Shown here: one piece after another, positions 62,557-64,000 of the stretch
Layout: each line of letters starts with the position of its first letter
Position numbering within the stretch: the first letter of the stretch is position 1
Assembly: GCF_032452875.1 (NCBI RefSeq)
Contig: NC_083877.1
Span: 50,641,724-50,705,723 of the forward strand
Direction of reading: 5' to 3'
DNA length: 64,000 bases
DNA from: Bos javanicus
Lineage: Eukaryota > Chordata > Mammalia > Artiodactyla > Bovidae
Notes under the pieces: generated by a model
Database searches by the model: none
Told to the model about the DNA's origin: nothing
What the model saw: only the letters and a program-made list of their open reading frames with translations
Translations under genes and position numbers: made by a program

Positions 62557-62865
62557 GACAGTCCATCCTAAAGGAGATCAGTCCTGAATATTCATTGGAA
62601 GGACTGATGCTGAAACTGAAACTCCAATACTTAGGCCACCTGGTACGAAGAGCTGACTCATTTGAAAAGACCCTGATGCTGGGAAAGATTGAGGGCAGGA
62701 GGAGAAGGGAATGACAGAGGATGAGATGGTTGGATGGCATCACTGACTCGATGGACATGGGTTTGGGTGGACTCCGGGAGTTGGTGATGGACAGGGAAGC
62801 CTGGCATGCTGCGATTCATGGGATCGCAAAGAGGTGGACACAACTGAGCGACTGAACTGAACTGA
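62557..62865 (+). mobile_element. BovB 3' end, strongly 5'-truncated
   Basis: gtccatcctaaaggagatcag ... aggccacctggtacgaagag ... gatggttggatggcatcac ... caactgagcgactgaactg. The same end as the copy at 23449-23977, and it also has TGA where an Arg codon is expected (about 62712-62714). Confidence 0.93.
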
Positions 62866-63078
62866 CATTCTGAAAGATCAAGTGTCTTGCTCAAGGTCAA
62901 GTAGCTATCAGAGGCAGGCTATAAACTAAGTGTCATCCCACTGGTACCGAAGAGTTGTTCTCTTAATTGGGATGGAAGAGGTTTTGTGGTGGGTGTGCCT
63001 TGGGGAGCCTTGTTCCCCTTCATTCTTGCCCAAACCTGTCAGTGAGAGAAGAGGAAAGGGCTTCTGCATCCATAACGC

Positions 63079-63240
63079 AGAACAACAGCTCCCCTTTCAG
63101 GCAAGGTGTGCGGTGTGGAGCGCAGCACCGTAATCCATCACTCACTGGATAGTGTGATCAGAGCAACAGCTCCCCTTTCAGGCAAGGTGTGTGGTGTGGA
63201 GCGCAGCACCGTAATCCATCACTCACCAGATAATGTGATC
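63079..63240. repeat. 81-bp tandem duplication, two copies
   Basis: 63079-63159 and 63160-63240 differ at five positions, all transitions (about 94% identity). Unit words: caacagctcccctttcagg, gtgtggagcgcagcaccg, taatccatcactcac. A further small duplication (ttgactaggag, 18 bp apart) follows at 63241. Confidence 0.97.
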
Positions 63241-63584
63241 TTGACTAGGAGCAGTCATTTGACTAGGAGAGCTTGCTCTGTTCAGATTAATCCAGCCAGT
63301 GGCCACATTTCCCCTGCCTGTGTGGACTCCTCTCCGTCTCCCATGACTGGCTCTCACAGAGTGCACCCAGGACTGACTCCTTGAAAAGGGATGTCCAGGT
63401 GTTTAAACAGCTGCCTGCCAGCCCTTTTGAATCATAACCTCGTCATTTTTCTTAGACCCAAAAATGTGCCTTCCAACTAGTCAGAAGCTTACCTTTCTTT
63501 GACTGTCGGCTTTGAAACCCTGAACATCTGGTAGTTCTAATGTCAAGTTCAACAAGCACACGTGAGAGTCTGCTGTGTTCCACA

Positions 63585-63730
63585 CATTGCCAGGCAGTTT
63601 ACGATGTCTTGGGTCTGTTCTTCACAATATATGATGTTAGCAGTTATGCCCTTAGATGAGGAAACTGAGGCCTGGCAAAGCTAAGTAACTCACTCTTGGC
63701 TAATAGAGGGGAAAAGTTTGAAGAGCCTTT
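63585..63730 (-). repeat. MIR SINE fragment, antisense
   Basis: acattgccaggcagtttacg ... agatgaggaaactgaggcctgg ... gctaagtaactcac in the reversed MIR order. Confidence 0.7.
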
Positions 63731-63784
63731 TAGCACAGGATCAGAAATTTTCAGCTTTGTTTTCTTCTGTTTTCCTCTTTCTAG

Positions 63785-63986
63785 GATTGCATCAGAATGG
63801 AGTCATTAAAAACCAGTTTGTGCCATATCCCTATGCTGCTGGAAACCAGAGGTCAAATCAGAAGAGCCTGTACACGTCCATGGCACGCCCGCCTTTGCCA
63901 CAGCAGCAGTCCATCGGCTCGGACCGAGCATCACAGGCGCTGGAGAGCTTGGATTTCCTCAAGGTCCCAGACCAGGGTGCTGCCGG
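63785..63986 (+). CDS. MYO1E: MYO1E coding exon, TH2, residues ~960-1026
   Basis: Two bases finishing Gly960, 66 codons and GG. Sequence LHQNGVIKNQFVPYPYA to KVPDQGAAG. It contains the SH3-ligand-like stretch SMARPPLPQQQS and the SLDFLKVPDQGAAG end typical of the exon before the last TH2 part. Acceptor cctctttctag, donor GGG/gtaaga with GT at 63987-63988. The SH3 exons are outside the window. Confidence 0.94.
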
Positions 63987-64000
63987 GTAAGAGTGCCACC

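Larger units (their letters stand above)
60914..63784 (+). other. MYO1E: Intron, 2.9 kb, within TH2
   Basis: Contains a 5'-truncated BovB, an 81-bp tandem duplication and a MIR fragment. 60920-62550 has no recognised element. Confidence 0.9.

Noticed and set aside
63079..63240. CRISPR-like or coding repeat
   Set aside because: Only two directly adjacent copies without spacers, inside an intron; 81 being a multiple of three is not evidence of coding.

Overview
The window is mammalian, and more narrowly ruminant (bovid), nuclear DNA. It carries BovB LINE fragments, Bov-A2 dimers, Bov-tA SINEs and CHR-type tRNA-derived SINEs, laid over old placental repeats (MIR, L2, L1, MER5A, MER20, Tigger, MaLR-type LTR). 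The species within the bovids cannot be fixed from this sequence alone.

One gene fills the window on the + strand: MYO1E, the long-tailed class I myosin 1e. Twenty internal exons were found between 2971 and 63986. They have GT-AG borders and compatible phases, total 2570 nt, and encode about residues 171-1026 plus two bases of the next codon (human numbering). No frameshift or in-frame stop was seen. Two landmark residues remembered from human MYO1E, Asp388 and Tyr695, fall at the expected places, which supports the numbering. The start codon, P-loop and most of switch I lie upstream of the window. The end of TH2, the SH3 domain and the 3' UTR lie downstream.

Layout: 1-2970 is intron. Exons at 2971-42307 encode the rest of the motor: upper/lower 50-kDa regions, switch II, relay, actin-binding region, SH-helix region and converter. 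The exon at 46290-46404 is the lever arm with its single IQ motif. Exons at 46613-58770 make the basic, membrane-binding TH1 domain. Exons at 60821-60913 and 63785-63986 make most of the proline-rich TH2 tail. Together these parts describe an actin motor that binds calmodulin at the neck and anionic membrane through TH1, and recruits endocytic and junctional partners through TH2/SH3.

The remaining ~96% is intron with many interspersed repeats. Several young SINEs have matching target-site duplications. The less ordinary items are a head-to-head inverted BovB remnant (48951-49606) abutting a ~775-bp block that I could not identify; an internally deleted Tigger-like element with both ends and TA target (16990-17445); a recent 81-bp tandem duplication (63079-63240); and weak splice donors after two or three motor/neck exons. 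I found no second protein-coding gene, no RNA gene outside SINE heads, and no undescribed system I could defend.
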